DNA of 64,000 bases from Acanthacorydalis orientalis (taxonomy: Eukaryota > Arthropoda > Insecta > Megaloptera > Corydalidae), in assembly GCA_034766995.1 (NCBI GenBank), contig CM068321.1, positions 8,107,526-8,171,525 of the forward strand. Direction: 5' to 3'. Within the stretch, counting starts at the first letter, position 1, and the number at the start of each line of letters is the position of its first letter. The notes beneath the pieces were generated by a model. It had not been told where the DNA came from, did not search any database, and saw only the letters and a list, made by a program, of their open reading frames with translations. The position numbers and the translations under genes are program-made. Below, one piece after another: positions 11,295 to 23,260 of the stretch.

Positions 11295-11873
11295 TTAGGT
11301 TGGTAGAAAAATAATTGCGTTTTATGACCTTCAAATGCATTTACATTTTAATATTTTTTGATTTTCCTAGCTGTTTTAAGTGATACGGAACTGTTGGATG
11401 ACTAACATCTGACTTTTATGCAAGCTCTCGAATTGTTGTACGTGGTTCTGACTCAACTGACGCTTTCAGTTGGTCGTTATAAACTGAAGAATGTCGCCCG
11501 CAACCTTCTTCATCTTCAAGACTCTCATCCCAGCACGAAATTTTTAGAACCACCATTGCATCATACATTCCTTAATAGTACCCACATCAAAAGTATCGTT
11601 TAGCTTATGAGCAGGTTTTGCTGCTTCACCACCCGTTTTGAACTCATACAAACAAATCGCTCTTATTTGCTACTTTTCCATCTCTAATCCAATAGCCGAA
11701 TTTGAAGCAAAATTAATAATAAAAGCAAAGACGATATTAACCATAATACAGACCGAAAGATGCACTTTAAAATGATATTAACATGAACACGATGAAATGA
11801 TACTTTCATTTAAAAAAAAAATAAAGTTAGAATTCAGAAAACAAAAACCATAATTATTTTCCTATCAACATAA
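11295..11873 (-). mobile_element. Internally deleted cecropia-type mariner (copy 2)
   Basis: Left end TTAGGTTGGTAG after a TA; right end TATCAACATAA is its slightly mutated inverse. The minus strand carries the transposase DNA-binding region, with 'VESEPRTTIRELA' followed by a stop and 'VSHPTVPYHLKQ' at about 11365-11470. The frame then jumps directly to the terminal region. The catalytic domain is missing. It is 579 bp long. Confidence 0.88.
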
Positions 11874-12437
11874 TGTTTCAGTTCTTGTATGTTTATCAAG
11901 TTTATAAGAAATATAAAAAAATGTATTTTATGTTATCAATTTTAAAAGAAACATAAAAAAAATTGTTTAAATTTTAGATGTTATCATAAAATTAATTAAA
12001 ATGTGACTAATAGCTAGTAATTATCAAGTAAAATGTATTTAATAGCTAGTAAAATATGACTAATAGAGTAGTTAATCTTACAAATCCGTATAATAACACT
12101 TTTTTATAATATTAAGTTCATATTTTCAAGAAATAAAATGCTGAATAGTTATTTAAAACTGTTAAGAATTGTATCTTTAGTAGCAAATATCTCAAAACAA
12201 AGAAGTCGTCAAAGAACTTGATAAATTTATACTATTTACTTTCACATTGAAAATGTAACAATTGTTCATAAATTTAGACAGTATCCTCATTCAACCTTAA
12301 AAAAATTAGAAAGAATTTCTAATAGAAATATATGTTAATTTATATGTAAGAATGAATGTTCCAAATCAAATAGTTTAAATAAACATTTTTAATAAAACTT
12401 AAACAAAGTTTCAAGAGCAAGGAACGGGATTATCTTT
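11874..12437. other. Anonymous AT-rich sequence
   Basis: No supported feature seen; several 'taatagctagtaa' near-repeats at about 12005-12065. Confidence 0.5.
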
Positions 12438-12441
12438 TTAA

Positions 12442-13398
12442 TCCCTTAACCGTTTATGTCGAGTATGCTTGTTATGAAAAGATGACTTTTTGTTCTTTAA
12501 TGTCGAGTATACTCGTCATGTAGAAAAAAATCGCTTTTCCTATTTATTGTAAAATTTAGTTAAAAATGTATATATTAGTAATTTTATCACATTTTAGAAT
12601 ATTTCCAAGTAGTTTTCTCTTTGTTTAGTTAATCTTATGTCTGCTATCTAGAGAAGGTATTATACGATGTAACAGAAAAACTTGTGAAGTGAATAATGTT
12701 TTCATTTATCCTCCCAGATGAGTTTTACTGATAGTGATGAAAATATATCTTTACATCCAATAAAATGGAAAAGAGCGATAACACCTATAACGTCTTCTGA
12801 TGAAAGTAGTGATGAGGTTGAAGAAGATAATGAAGATGCGGTTTTACATACAATGACACAGTAAAGAATATCAGTAACTTCAACGTCTTCTGATAAAAGT
12901 AGTGATGAGGACGAAGAAGATAATGAACCCGATAAAGAAAATAAACATTTAAATGTACAATGAAATATTAGAGGTGGAGAGTGAGCACCATTTAAATTTA
13001 CTGCTCATCCTGGCGCATATTTCACTATTTCCCATTCGTCAAAAACCAAATGTGTGTTCTATATGGAAAAATGTTTAGATTATGATTTACTAAACATAAC
13101 AGTGGAGCAAACTAACTTATATCCTGATCAATATTTGGAAACTCGCCTGAATTTGAAACAACATTCAAGATTTAAAAAATGGATGCCAACAAACAGTAAT
13201 GAAATAAGATTTGTGAATTACTTACTAATAAAATTAAAAAATTTACAAAGAAACAACCAAAAAAATCATCTTTTTGTTATAATTTAAGTCAATCTTACAA
13301 GTGCATTTGCTGTATTTTCGTCGAGTATACTCGTCATCGCCTAGAAATAATTAAGCACACAATACACATTCTCAAAATAAAACGAAACGCTTAAGTGG
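12442..13398 (+). mobile_element. piggyBac-like deletion derivative (copy A)
   Basis: Flanked on both sides by TTAA (12438-12441 and 13399-13402), the piggyBac target site. Ends are TCCCTTAACCGTTT and AAACGCTTAAGTGG, imperfect inverse copies. Subterminal 'GTCGAGTATGCTTGTTATG', 'GTCGAGTATACTCGTCATG' and (right) 'GTCGAGTATACTCGTCATCG' look like repeated binding sites built on the palindrome CGAGTATACTCG. The 957 bp element retains the beginning of the transposase and lacks the DDD catalytic core. The same structure recurs at 52142-53105. Confidence 0.85.
12718..13287 (+). pseudogene. piggyBac transposase N-terminal fragment
   Basis: A single 189-codon frame from ATG 12718 to stop 13285-13287, interrupted only by three in-frame stops (12862, 12961, 12982) and no frameshift. 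Residues ~23-75 hold two acidic 'TSSDESSDE.EEDNE' blocks, a tandem duplication about 89 bp apart at DNA level. The second half matches the start of the piggyBac core: 'MEKCLDYDLLNITVEQTNLY' (family: F...l...iv.eTN.Y) then 'RFKKWMPTNSNEIRF' (family: W.pt...E). The frame then runs into an unrelated basic tail 'KLKNLQRNNQKNH' after the internal deletion. The catalytic residues lie downstream in intact members and are absent here, so it cannot transpose itself. Confidence 0.8.
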
Positions 13399-13402
13399 TT
13401 AA

Positions 13403-13815
13403 GGTCTAAATGTTTTTACTAAGAACTTTACAAATAATTATAGCTTTAATAACAAATACGTTATCGTAAATCCAGCGTTATTACAATTTTAATCTATATT
13501 TTGTATTGTTTCTTTCTACATTTTTTTAATAAACCACACAAAATTACGATAATATTTTTTTTAACAGTAACAACAATTTCTTAAGTCATCAAACTTCATT
13601 AATTAAAAACCCCAATAAATTTTTCTTTAATAACCTAAAAAAAAATCAATAAGATCCATCATTTTGAATTCGTTTATTCTATATTATAATATATTTATTT
13701 ATTTTTAAGATAAACATTCTAAATTATTTATTTAAAAAATATCAAAACAATATATTTTACTATTATATAGTTTTTAATTCGAAAACTATTTTAATGTATA
13801 AAATATAAATTTTTT
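13403..13815. other. AT-rich sequence between two piggyBac right ends
   Basis: No feature recognised. It separates copy A from a second right end of the same family. Confidence 0.5.
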
Positions 13816-13902
13816 TTCGTCGAGTATACTGGTCGTCGCCTAGAAATAATTAAGCACACCGGTGCACATTCTCAACATGAAACAAAACGGTTAAGAGGTT
13901 AA
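13816..13902 (+). mobile_element. piggyBac-like right-end fragment
   Basis: Begins 'TTCGTCGAGTATACTGGTCG' and ends 'AAAACGGTTAAGAGG' followed by TTAA at 13899-13902. It matches the right end of copy A at 13317-13402 base for base apart from a few changes. No left end or coding remnant is visible, so it is a solo end or a deletion product. Confidence 0.75.
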
Positions 13903-14212
13903 ATGATATATATTGTAAAAAATCTTTAAAATGATTTGGTCAAATTAATTAAAAAATACTTCATTTAGCTATTAAAACGATTTCCCGCATATTCGTTCTT
14001 CCATGAATGCATTTAACAACGATTCGTAATAGAACAACAATAATAATGAAATCAAATAATTACTGGTTAAAATTTATTAGTAATTAGTTCTAGTATTCAT
14101 AAATATTTAGTTAAAAAGTTAAAGAATTAACAGAAAAATATTTGTGGGATAATTATTTTACGTGCCAATAACTTCAGAAGAAAGCAAAATATCACTTTTT
14201 ATATGCAACAAG

Positions 14213-14213
<1 letters not shown>
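13903..14213. other. Anonymous AT-rich sequence
   Basis: No supported feature seen. Confidence 0.5.

Positions 14214-14214
<1 letters not shown>

Positions 14215-14286
<72 letters not shown>
14215..14286. repeat. (TA)n microsatellite
   Basis: Pure TA tract of about 70 bp ending in CACA. Confidence 0.95.
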
Positions 14287-14291
<5 letters not shown>

Positions 14292-14604
14292 GTATACGCA
14301 CATAATAGACAAAAGGTGCTATAATATTTTGATATTAAAAGGACTCGGTGCTCGAAAGATAACATGTCTGTTGATTCACTGTTGTAAAATATGTGACGAG
14401 TTTACACATTTCAAAAGTATTTCGTTGAATCGCGTACACGTAGTGATAAACGAAAATCAGATAAAAATACTCATTCCGTACGCATTGTTAATATAATTTT
14501 ACATTAAGTGTATTCGCGTTAATCTATCTATGGAATGACTAATCATGTACCGTTTATGAAATGTTATGTACATACATGAAAACGATTTTTCATTCAGTAC
14601 GCGT

Positions 14605-14605
<1 letters not shown>

Positions 14606-14648
<43 letters not shown>

Positions 14649-14649
14649 T
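14606..14649. repeat. Compound (AC)n(AT)n microsatellite
   Basis: About 26 bp of AC then about 18 bp of AT; a TGTGTGTGTGT run follows at 14653-14664, so the locus can fold back. Confidence 0.9.
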
Positions 14650-14664
14650 CATGTGTGTGTGTGT

Positions 14665-15395
14665 ACGTTTGCATGTGGTTTTATATATTCCAGAAATTCC
14701 ACCATTAAATTAAACCCACGCGTTTTGTAACCATCATATGTTGTGTATTTGTTAAAATGAATCGGTAATAATTTTATTTCAGCAAATAATTTAATGAATT
14801 TTATTGGAGAATGTGTTTATAGATAATATATTTTTAATGCTAATGTTTTAAATGCTTTTCAAGGTATTTTTTTAATCAGTATTATCCTTTATCCATCATA
14901 TATATACACATGGTTCATTGAACCTCAGGTGAAAGATAAATTTGAAAAAAAGCTACACAAAAAAGTATAATTACATATTTAATTATTTGTGATTTAATTT
15001 TAAATTAAATAAAACATTAATGAAATGCTTAAATGAAATATATCTGGTGTCAAAAATATTAAAAATTAACAGTGTATGAGTGATGAAAATGTCTTTTTTC
15101 ACTTCCATATTTTTTGGATTTTGTAATATTTTTTTTTAAAAAAAAAACAATTATAATGATTAACTTGATATTACAATAAAATTTTGTTTATAAACAAAAT
15201 ATTTATTTGATATTTCATTTTTATTTTGTTTACTGAACAAATTAAATTGTAAAAATTAAACATAGTAATTCTTATTGTGAAAAAGAATAACGTGAACAAA
15301 AAATGAGTATTTTTTTAAATTAAAAAAAATTGAATAGTTTTTTTTCTGACATAGAAGAGTCACAAGGTGAATGAAGAATCATTGATTATTTAAGA
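14665..15395. other. Anonymous AT-rich sequence
   Basis: No coding sequence, element end or RNA recognised. Confidence 0.55.
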
Positions 15396-15955
15396 TTACG
15401 TTGGTAAGAAAATAATTGCAGTTTTTCTTTTTTTTAAATTGTAACCTTAATTTTTTTCAATGTGTCATTTCACCATGTTCATGTTAATATTATTTGGAAG
15501 TACATTTTTCAGTGTGTATTATGGTAACATCAACTTTGGTTTTATTACTAATTTTGCTTCAAATTGGGCTATTGAATTAAAGATTGAAAATAAGCATATA
15601 AGAGCTATTTTAAGTATAAGTTCAAAACGGATGGTAAAGCAGTAGAAACTGCTCGTAAACTGAACGATGCTTTTGATGTGAGTACTGTTAAGGAGCGTAC
15701 GGTATAATATTGGTTCCTAAATTTTCGTGCTGGGGATGAGAGCCTTGAAGATAAAGACGAACGCTGACGTCCTTCTTCAGTTCATAACGACCAACTGAAG
15801 GCGTTAGTTGAATCAGAACCACCCACAAGGCAAGAGCTTGCACAAAAGTTATATGTTAGTCATCCAACAGTTCTGGATCACTGAAAACCACTCAAATTAA
15901 AAAATGTATACGAGTTTAAAGAATATAAACCGTAATTATTTTTCTACCAACCCAA
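15396..15955 (+). mobile_element. Internally deleted cecropia-type mariner (copy 3)
   Basis: Left end TTACGTTGGTAAG, right end TTTCTACCAACCCAA with TA following. The coding sense is plus. The transposase start region is readable across frames: 'KQIRAILSISSKRMVKQ' near 15594-15640, 'NFRAGDESLEDKD' near 15718-15755, then 'LKALVESEPPTRQELAQK' and 'VSHPTVLDH' near 15800-15880. Sequence then jumps to the last ~60 bp of the element. The catalytic part is deleted. Length 560 bp. Confidence 0.88.
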
Positions 15956-17040
15956 TATCAGTTTTTGTATTAAGGATTTGAACGTTCTAACAGTATACAA
16001 AACGTTAAAATCATCAAAAAATAGTTTTATAACATAAAAAAGTTCTTTAACTCGTGTAGCAACATAATATTTGTTGTTCAAATTTCTAACAGGAATAAGT
16101 AATGACTGAGAAACATCTCAGTAAAATGATTTCATTTTCTTGTCAGATATTACTCAGAGAAGTATAATCGTCCCATATTTCAGATCTGTTGCTATTTTTA
16201 AAATATATCGTGCACATTTATGTAATGTTCATAAAGATACATTGAAGTGGAGAAACACTTCAAGTTTATTTATCATCTCGTATATCAGATCTTTTTCAAA
16301 AACATATCATATTTACTTTCGAACTTTATATCGAAGTCTATAAATAATATACGTGTATATAAAATGTCACAATTAAACATATTACTTTTTCATTTCGATA
16401 GAAGTCAGGATATAGATCAATCATGACTTATAAGGTTATAAAAGTAAGAGATTAGAGATAAAGTAATGTAAGGAATTTTAGTTGTTTTCTTTATGTGTTT
16501 AATCATAGAATAATGATATTTCCATTCTTTTATATTTTTTATACTATTTAACAATTTGAATTTGTTTTTATTTACACAATAGAAATATTTACAGATATCT
16601 AGATAAGTGTATGATCCATTGTTTTATAATTATATTTTTATTGGGATTTTGTATTTTTAAATTATATGTGAAATAAAATAGATAGACAGATTAAAAAAGT
16701 ATAACATCTTTTGTAATGTCGATGTAAGATTTCTGTGTGTCTAGCATTGGAATTTTGACTCAGATATTGAATTAAATTGTAAACTATATTTTAATTTATT
16801 CAAAAATTTAATTAAACTAAAATTTAAACTTTCAATTCATGAAAACATTCATCTTTCTCATTTTTATTTTTTTATATAAATAAGGAGATGCTATTTTTAT
16901 AAATTGACCACATCCGACCAAGTAAATAAAAATAAATTTTATTTAATCGGAATTGAAAGAATATGTAGTAATAAAAAATTAATAAAGTGTAAAAAAATAA
17001 AATACGAAGCTGTGTGTACAATTGATTTTTTTTAAACATG
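15956..17040. other. Anonymous AT-rich sequence
   Basis: No supported feature was seen; frames up to 89 codons lack any family motif. Confidence 0.55.
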
Positions 17041-17043
17041 TAA

Positions 17044-17255
17044 TCCTGTTGATCCGTTCCATTGTCCCACAGGTCTTCATCTTTTGAATTATTTGAGTGT
17101 CTGTTTTCAATTTTTAATTTCGACACTTGTTTTATTTTCAAATAAAATTTAAGGACTCTAAAATCTACCTGAAAATGCTACACGGATCGAAACTAGTAAT
17201 GAAGAACAGACACTCAGATAATCCAAAAGAATGAAGGCCATCAGGATAATATAGT
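17044..17255. repeat. FB2 foldback repeat
   Basis: The left arm (about 17080-17145) carries 'TTTTGAATTATTTGAGTGTC' and 'TTTCGACACTTGTTTTATTT'. The right arm (about 17168-17240) carries 'GATCGAAACTAGTAATGAAG' and 'ACAGACACTCAGATAATCCA'. Read inverted, the arms match each other and those of the copies at 21.7, 25.7 and 50.8 kb. It has no coding capacity. Confidence 0.6.
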
Positions 17256-17925
17256 TATATATATTTTCATAATTAGGTAAATTTTAATCATTTTTTAATA
17301 TAATTATTAACTATATGTCTCTATTTATTTAATTTAGACAACCCAGTAAATAACAGCGGCGCTTAATAGGTTTAAACATGTTTAAAAAAATTATCTTATG
17401 AATAAATTGGTTTAGCTAACGATTTTATTGAAAATTGGTCAAACAATATTCTGTTTTTTGTTCTTTTTCAATGATTTTATCTCATAAATTCGCTTCAATA
17501 CTATAATACAAATAGCACTACAATACCAGAATACTATAATTGCATTTATTGATTCATATGAAGATAAGAGATTTTTTTAAGACCTTTTCTTTAAATTCCT
17601 ACTAAATAGTTATAGGATAATGTAATTAAAAAATGAAGTTTCTTACTAATTTAAAAAATAACCAGTATATAATTGGCGATGATCGAGTAACATGCTTTCG
17701 GTGTTTTTTCAAAGAAATTTTATTCGCTGTATTTACGCGCATGCTTCGCATAAAATGCACAAACAAAGTGGACGAAGTCTTTTATGACTGCCAATAAATT
17801 ACATATTATTGTCATATCTAGAACATTGAATTAATTTATGGATTGGTTGATAAATCGATAACAGTACATTTATTAAATGTATACATGTATGCAAAGAATG
17901 TAATGAAGGTTTTCAATCGAGATAA
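17256..17925. other. Anonymous AT-rich sequence
   Basis: No supported feature seen. Confidence 0.5.
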
Positions 17926-17929
17926 GACT

Positions 17930-18600
17930 CATATCCGTTCAGGGCACAAACCGTCATATGTATGCGTTCACACACATACAGAACGTATCATCAAATTGGA
18001 ATCCGCTCCAATTTCACCGAACGTATCGCACGGACCGCGTACGCTCTCTGTACAATCAATGTTTCACGTTCTACCTTATGACTCATTCATCGGCAAGGTA
18101 ACGTCTATCTACGTACCACCACTAAACATCTTTTATGATTCTGACAAGAACGTGCCTCAGCGACGACCAACCTCACTTACGATTTGATGCCAGCCGGTTA
18201 GTCGTTATAGAGTGTAGCTAAGAGCTGGCCGGCCACTTGCCGACTCGCTTTGCGGCTTTCGCTGCTGCTGTTTCTGCTGCCAGTTCATACATACATACAT
18301 ACATACTTGCACGCCGCTCACCTTAGGTTGTGTGTGTTTTTTTCTGCGGTGTTTCATTAATAAAGAATTTCGCGACACCGGAGCACACGTACATTTATAT
18401 TGTGCACTTGAATCATTTCGAATTCGTTACTACAAACAACAACAACGTGTTTAAAAATAAACTCAAGTTGCAGTGTTTGTTGTGTATTGAAACGTTACTG
18501 TCAAGTGAAATAGAACACAGTACTACTAGTGCGTTTATCGCGACGGTGCTTCTGAATCTGTGCGATTATACAACGCGAAAATATCGGTAAAAATCTAAAA
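17930..18600 (+). promoter_or_regulatory. GC-raised island, possible promoter/non-coding first exon
   Basis: Base composition is clearly less AT-biased than the surroundings. It contains a GGCCGGCC palindrome near 18226-18233, GCTGCTGCTGTTTCTGCTGC, a (CATA)n run at about 18285-18305 and a CAACAACAACG segment. A good splice-donor match, CG|GTAAAAA, lies at 18585-18592 after the CpG-rich stretch, so the island could be a plus-strand 5' UTR exon. Two frames here (114 and 86 codons) have no known motif and are probably not translated. The assignment rests on composition and one donor site only. Confidence 0.3.
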
Positions 18601-18998
18601 CGTGCGTGTTTTGTTAGTGATGTGAAATTTCCTTTCTACCGTTTTTCCGCACTAAATAGTTTTCGTTTATAAACTTATATCTTTTTAATTATACAATATT
18701 GATTTTTCAATACCTGTTTATTATTGGTAATATTTTTATCTTCTTTATTCGAATTTGTTTCAGACACTTTTACACGTACATATACATATTTTTTTACTTC
18801 TTTAAGTAATCAATTGAAGAATGAATGTGTATTTTTTTAACTGACTTCTGTTCATATTTTTAATTTTTTATATACACATTTTATATACACATACTCACAT
18901 AATTTTTTATATTCAAATTTTTCAAATATTCGTTAAGTTTCTGATTGCATTTTTAGGAAATATTTTGACGTCCTTGTGATATTTTTAATTATTTGATT
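18601..18998. other. Anonymous AT-rich sequence
   Basis: No supported feature seen. Confidence 0.5.

Positions 18999-19069
<71 letters not shown>
18999..19069. repeat. Compound (AC)n(AT)n microsatellite
   Basis: About 24 bp AC followed by about 44 bp AT, directly abutting mariner copy 4. Confidence 0.95.
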
Positions 19070-19071
<2 letters not shown>

Positions 19072-19072
<1 letters not shown>

Positions 19073-19645
19073 TAATTTAGTAGAAAAATAATTGCGGTTT
19101 ATGACCTTTAAATTCATATATATTTTCAATTTTTTTTTATTTTTCTATCTATTTTAAGTGGTCCAAAACGGTTGGATGACAAACTCTTAACTTTTATGCA
19201 AGCTCTCGAATTGTTGTGCATGGTTCTGATTCAATTGACTCCTTCAGTTGGTTGTTATCAACTCAAGAAGGACTCCCGCGCATTTCTTCATCTTCAAGGC
19301 TATTGTCCCCAGTACGAAATGTTTGGAACCACCATTGCACCGTACATTTCTTAACAGTACCCACACCAAAAGCATCGTTTAGTTTACGAGCAGTTTTTGC
19401 TGCTTTATTACCCGTTTTGAACTCATGCAAAAAATGCTTTTATTTGCTTCTTTCCATCTTTATTGCAATAGTGAAATTTGAATCAAAATTAATAATAAAA
19501 ACAAAGTTGATGTTATCAAAATACAGATCGGAAAATTCATTTTAAAATGATATTAAAACATGAACACGATGAAATGACTGTCATTGAAAAAAATAAGATT
19601 AGAATTCAGAAAATAAAAACCGAAATTATTTTCCTATGAACCTAA
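19072..19645 (-). mobile_element. Internally deleted cecropia-type mariner (copy 4)
   Basis: Left end TTAATTTAGTAG (mutated) and right end TTCCTATGAACCTAA, followed by TA. On the minus strand, the DNA-binding region is recognisable from about 19440 down to 19170, ending with the helix that precedes 'ILDHLK', broken by stops. There is no catalytic domain. The 574 bp element starts three bases after a microsatellite. Confidence 0.85.
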
Positions 19646-19754
19646 TACATGTTAGTATATTCAAATTTTTCAAATATTCGTTAATTTTTTGTTGCTGCAT
19701 TTTTAGGAAGTATTTTAATGTTTTTGTTGTTATGTTTTTAATGATTTGATTACT

Positions 19755-19781
19755 CCTACACACACACGTACATACATACAC

Positions 19782-19834
<53 letters not shown>

Positions 19835-19864
19835 TGATAGAATGATAGAGGGAGAGAGAGAGAA
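19755..19864. repeat. (ACACAT)/(TA)n tract followed by GA run
   Basis: ACACAC and ACATACAT variants precede about 45 bp of TA; a GAGAGAGAGAGA run follows at about 19848-19862. Confidence 0.9.
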
Positions 19865-20059
19865 ACATAGAGATACGAAATTGAATATAGCGAGAACGAA
19901 TATAACGAGTTCTTTGTTACAGAAAGTAAATATTCATAAAAATGTTGATTTATATAGAAAAAGATATTTAAATGGATTTACATGCTACAGATATAAAGAC
20001 TAACTGTAGCCAAGAAAATAAAATTTGTCGTGCAGTGTTTACTATAACAGAGTTCAGTT

Positions 20060-20112
20060 ATAGATACACATACACATTTATATATATATATATATATTTA
20101 TAAGTGGGTTAT

Positions 20113-20151
<39 letters not shown>

Positions 20152-20181
20152 CATAAGTGGATTATTATTATAACCCACTTT
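20060..20181. repeat. TA tracts inside direct and inverted 'AAGTGGGTTAT' repeats
   Basis: TA tracts at about 20078-20097 and 20117-20150. 'ATAAGTGGGTTATTATTATA' before the second tract is repeated after it (with one change), and is followed by the inverted 'TATAACCCACTT' ending at 20180, giving a small foldback. Confidence 0.7.
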
Positions 20182-20954
20182 AATATTTTTCTAATTTCAT
20201 ATTCTTTTTTAAAAATTCATAAGTTTATGCAAAAATTGTTCTGAGAAATGATTTATTTATATTGAACACAATGATTTCTATTGAAAAATTATTAACAAAT
20301 GTATACGATAAATCAATGGAGCAATTTTTCTATTATTATTTTAAAAAATGTATAGATAAAATAATTTTTTAAATGCAGATAATTTTTTTATTTGTTTTCT
20401 TTTGTCTACATGTCTCTGTACTTTTCAACCTATAATTTTGAACTAATTTTGTATTGTAATTTCAAAAGTATCTGTCAATGTATCATACAAATGTGAGTGT
20501 CTGTTTGTATATATATATATATATAATATCCCATTTTTAACCCGTAAAACAAGCAATATCTTAGTAAGATGAGATAACAATTTTCTATCAGGCTTGAATC
20601 ACAAAATATGAAATATAATTATACAACCATTTAGATAAAATATTTAATATCTATTATAATATATCGTCGAAACTTGAAATTATGAGATAACAAAAATGAA
20701 TGAGATTATCATTAGTATTATATACAAACTAACTCTTAAACTTTTTCAATGTATTTTTAAATTTGATACTGTGTGTGAATAGACCTGAATTGGAGCCAGA
20801 ACTCCAATTGGTATTTACTTACAAAGTTAAATTAATCTTTTAATAAATTCATAAATTCCAACACATTTTTTTCTTATAATACACCCGAGACACATCACCA
20901 AAAATTCAGAAAATATTATAATTAAAAATACCTATGAACTATACCAAACGATAA

Positions 20955-20955
<1 letters not shown>
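20182..20955. other. Anonymous AT-rich sequence
   Basis: A TA tract lies at about 20508-20525 and an 8 bp perfect hairpin AATTGGAG/CTCCAATT at 20788-20809. Nothing else was recognised. Confidence 0.5.
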
Positions 20956-21035
<80 letters not shown>

Positions 21036-21045
21036 GAGAGTGAGA
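20956..21045. repeat. Compound (TA)n(GA)n microsatellite
   Basis: About 75 bp of TA followed by CAGAGAGAGTGAGAG. Confidence 0.95.
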
Positions 21046-21141
21046 GACAACGTTTTCTATAGATTATTTAGAAAATTAATTGAATATAAATCGGTTTTCT
21101 TCATTTTTTAAATAATTGATTTTACTAATCGAGTTAAAATG

Positions 21142-21147
<6 letters not shown>

Positions 21148-21180
<33 letters not shown>

Positions 21181-21195
21181 CATATACATATACAT
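21148..21195. repeat. (TA)n(CATA)n microsatellite
   Basis: TA tract passing into ACATACATATACATATACAT. Confidence 0.9.
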
Positions 21196-21689
21196 AATAT
21201 AAATATAAGGGACAGGAACAGAGAGAAAATAAATAAAATTATTGTGGAATTTATTACAATTTTTGTATCCTATTAATAAAAGTTTACAGTACTCAAATTA
21301 AACAAAACATAAAGATGAAAGTCAATATCTCGATTATATTTTTGGCATTGTGTTTTTTTTTGTATCACTGATTTTTAAAGATAGAGTTAAATCGCATACG
21401 CTTCTTATAATGGACAATAAGTATTTGTTTAACATTTTAATAAGATCTGTGAATTTTCGAAACATTCATTTTTGAAATTGAATTCTTTGTTTAAATAATT
21501 TGTCAAAGCATAGAGTCGAAATGTAAATCAAATACATTACTTAACTCTTAATTCATTTTGATTTTAAAAACTAACAGATTAATTAACATATTCAATTTAC
21601 CGTAATATTTTATATATTATAAAAAAATAAGATAGACACTAATTGAAAGAGTCAACGTTATAATAGTTTTTGTTAATGTACTGTCGTAG
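21196..21689. other. Anonymous AT-rich sequence
   Basis: No supported feature seen. Confidence 0.5.
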
Positions 21690-21880
21690 CAGTGTTTGTT
21701 GTTTTAAATCACCTGAGTTTTTATCTTCTAATAGTTTCGACGCGTATAACATATTCAGTTTATTAAAGATATATCGTTATCAGTTATCTACAAATATCTG
21801 AAGATGGCACAAGTACTAAAACATCTCCAAGAAGATAAATACTTGTAATATTCCTGGAAAAATATCACCAAGATAATAGA
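21690..21880. repeat. FB2 foldback repeat
   Basis: Left arm 'AAATCACCTGAGTTTTTATC' and 'TAATAGTTTCGACGCGTATA'; right arm 'CTGAAGATGGCACAAGTACT' and 'CATCTCCAAGAAGATAAATA'. Both match the arms of the 25.74 and 50.82 kb copies. The arms are about 65 bp and the spacer about 40 bp. Confidence 0.5.
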
Positions 21881-23253
21881 AACAAGTCAATATCAACTTT
21901 TCTGTCAAATTGTTAATGTCAAGTAGTTAAAATATAAAAATTTAGTTTAGATATTTTATATACATGTCTAAATACAGAAAATCCTGCAACATAACCTTCA
22001 ATCGTTACATCGTGTGCTCTGTTTAAATACTAAGCGTTTCAAATACTTTCGCATGATATAAAAGAAAAAACAACACTAAATGCCACTAAATAAAAAGAAA
22101 ATTTGATTCATATATATTATTTGTTTTAGCACTCTTTATTTACAATGCTCTTAATTGTTTATACTTCTATGTAATCTCATTTTTGACGATGTCATCAATT
22201 ATTCATTCATCGTCATTATATTCAATTTTGTAAAGACAGTAAGGAAAAAATGTTCAATTGTTGATTTCTTCTACCATATGTAGATGTCAACGCGCCCTTA
22301 AACCCTAATAACTTCTATTTTATATGTATTATTTAATATTAGTTATACAAATATTATTATATAGCAAAAAATATTTGAAACAACCGGTACTTGTGCAATC
22401 TATCTATATCTAATACTAATTTATTCATATAAGATAGAGGAAGTCGTTGAATTAACAAATAACCAATCTTCAAAAATCAACGAGTCTTCTGTCCTTATGA
22501 CAACCATTAAATAAAAGTCTGTAGGTAAAACCAAATTAATAATCTGTGGTTAAGATATTTGTGTATATTTTTCTAATCATAATTCATTTCATTCTGATTT
22601 TTCATGCAAAATTGTCAAAATATAATATAAATGGACCTAGTTTCATTTTAATTAATGGTATATCTGTAATTTCTCATTTTTCTGTTTACATAACCCAAAT
22701 ACAAAGGAAAACACTGTTATTTTATACAATTTTGTACGTACTGACTGTATTGAAAAAAAAACACTTAAATATTATAACAAACTCTCAGTTACACAACTGT
22801 TATATAAAAACAGTTCTATATCAAAATTTATTTAATTTACTAGCGAACACGCCAATATATACTTGTTCAAATAATCCTTTCATATTTTAAAATATAACAT
22901 TCTAATTCAACATAGACTCACATAACTCATTTGTATAAAAACGATCAATTCACTTACCTCTCGCCTCGCGTCGATATAATATAGATTTGTTCACGGAAAC
23001 TTAATTGGCGCATATGTTCAACAGCGGGAAGCCGTTAATTTCTTCATTGCTAACCAATAAACCATTAAAACGGCCATGATGTGCTGTATCTAGACTATGT
23101 TCTACGTTTATATCCACTTGACCTGAAATACATTCGTGTTTAAAAAAGAGGGCGAGGTTTTTTTATTATAATAATAATAATAAAAATAGTAACACATTTA
23201 TACAGAGAACAATAAACTAGTGTAATAAAGTTTATATTTCTGCATGAATAAAT

Positions 23254-23260
<7 letters not shown>
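21881..23260. other. Anonymous AT-rich sequence
   Basis: A 114-codon frame at 22546-22890 is hydrophobic (Ile/Phe/Leu-rich) but has no recognised family and is likely chance. A short less AT-rich patch is at 22955-23080. No element ends found. Confidence 0.5.

Noticed and set aside
17843..18187. 114-codon frame as a gene
   Set aside because: It straddles the border of AT-rich DNA and a GC island, has no recognisable domain, and the island is better explained as promoter or UTR.
22546..22890. 114-codon hydrophobic frame as a membrane protein
   Set aside because: T-rich DNA yields Phe/Ile/Leu by composition; no family motif, no clear start context, no neighbours.
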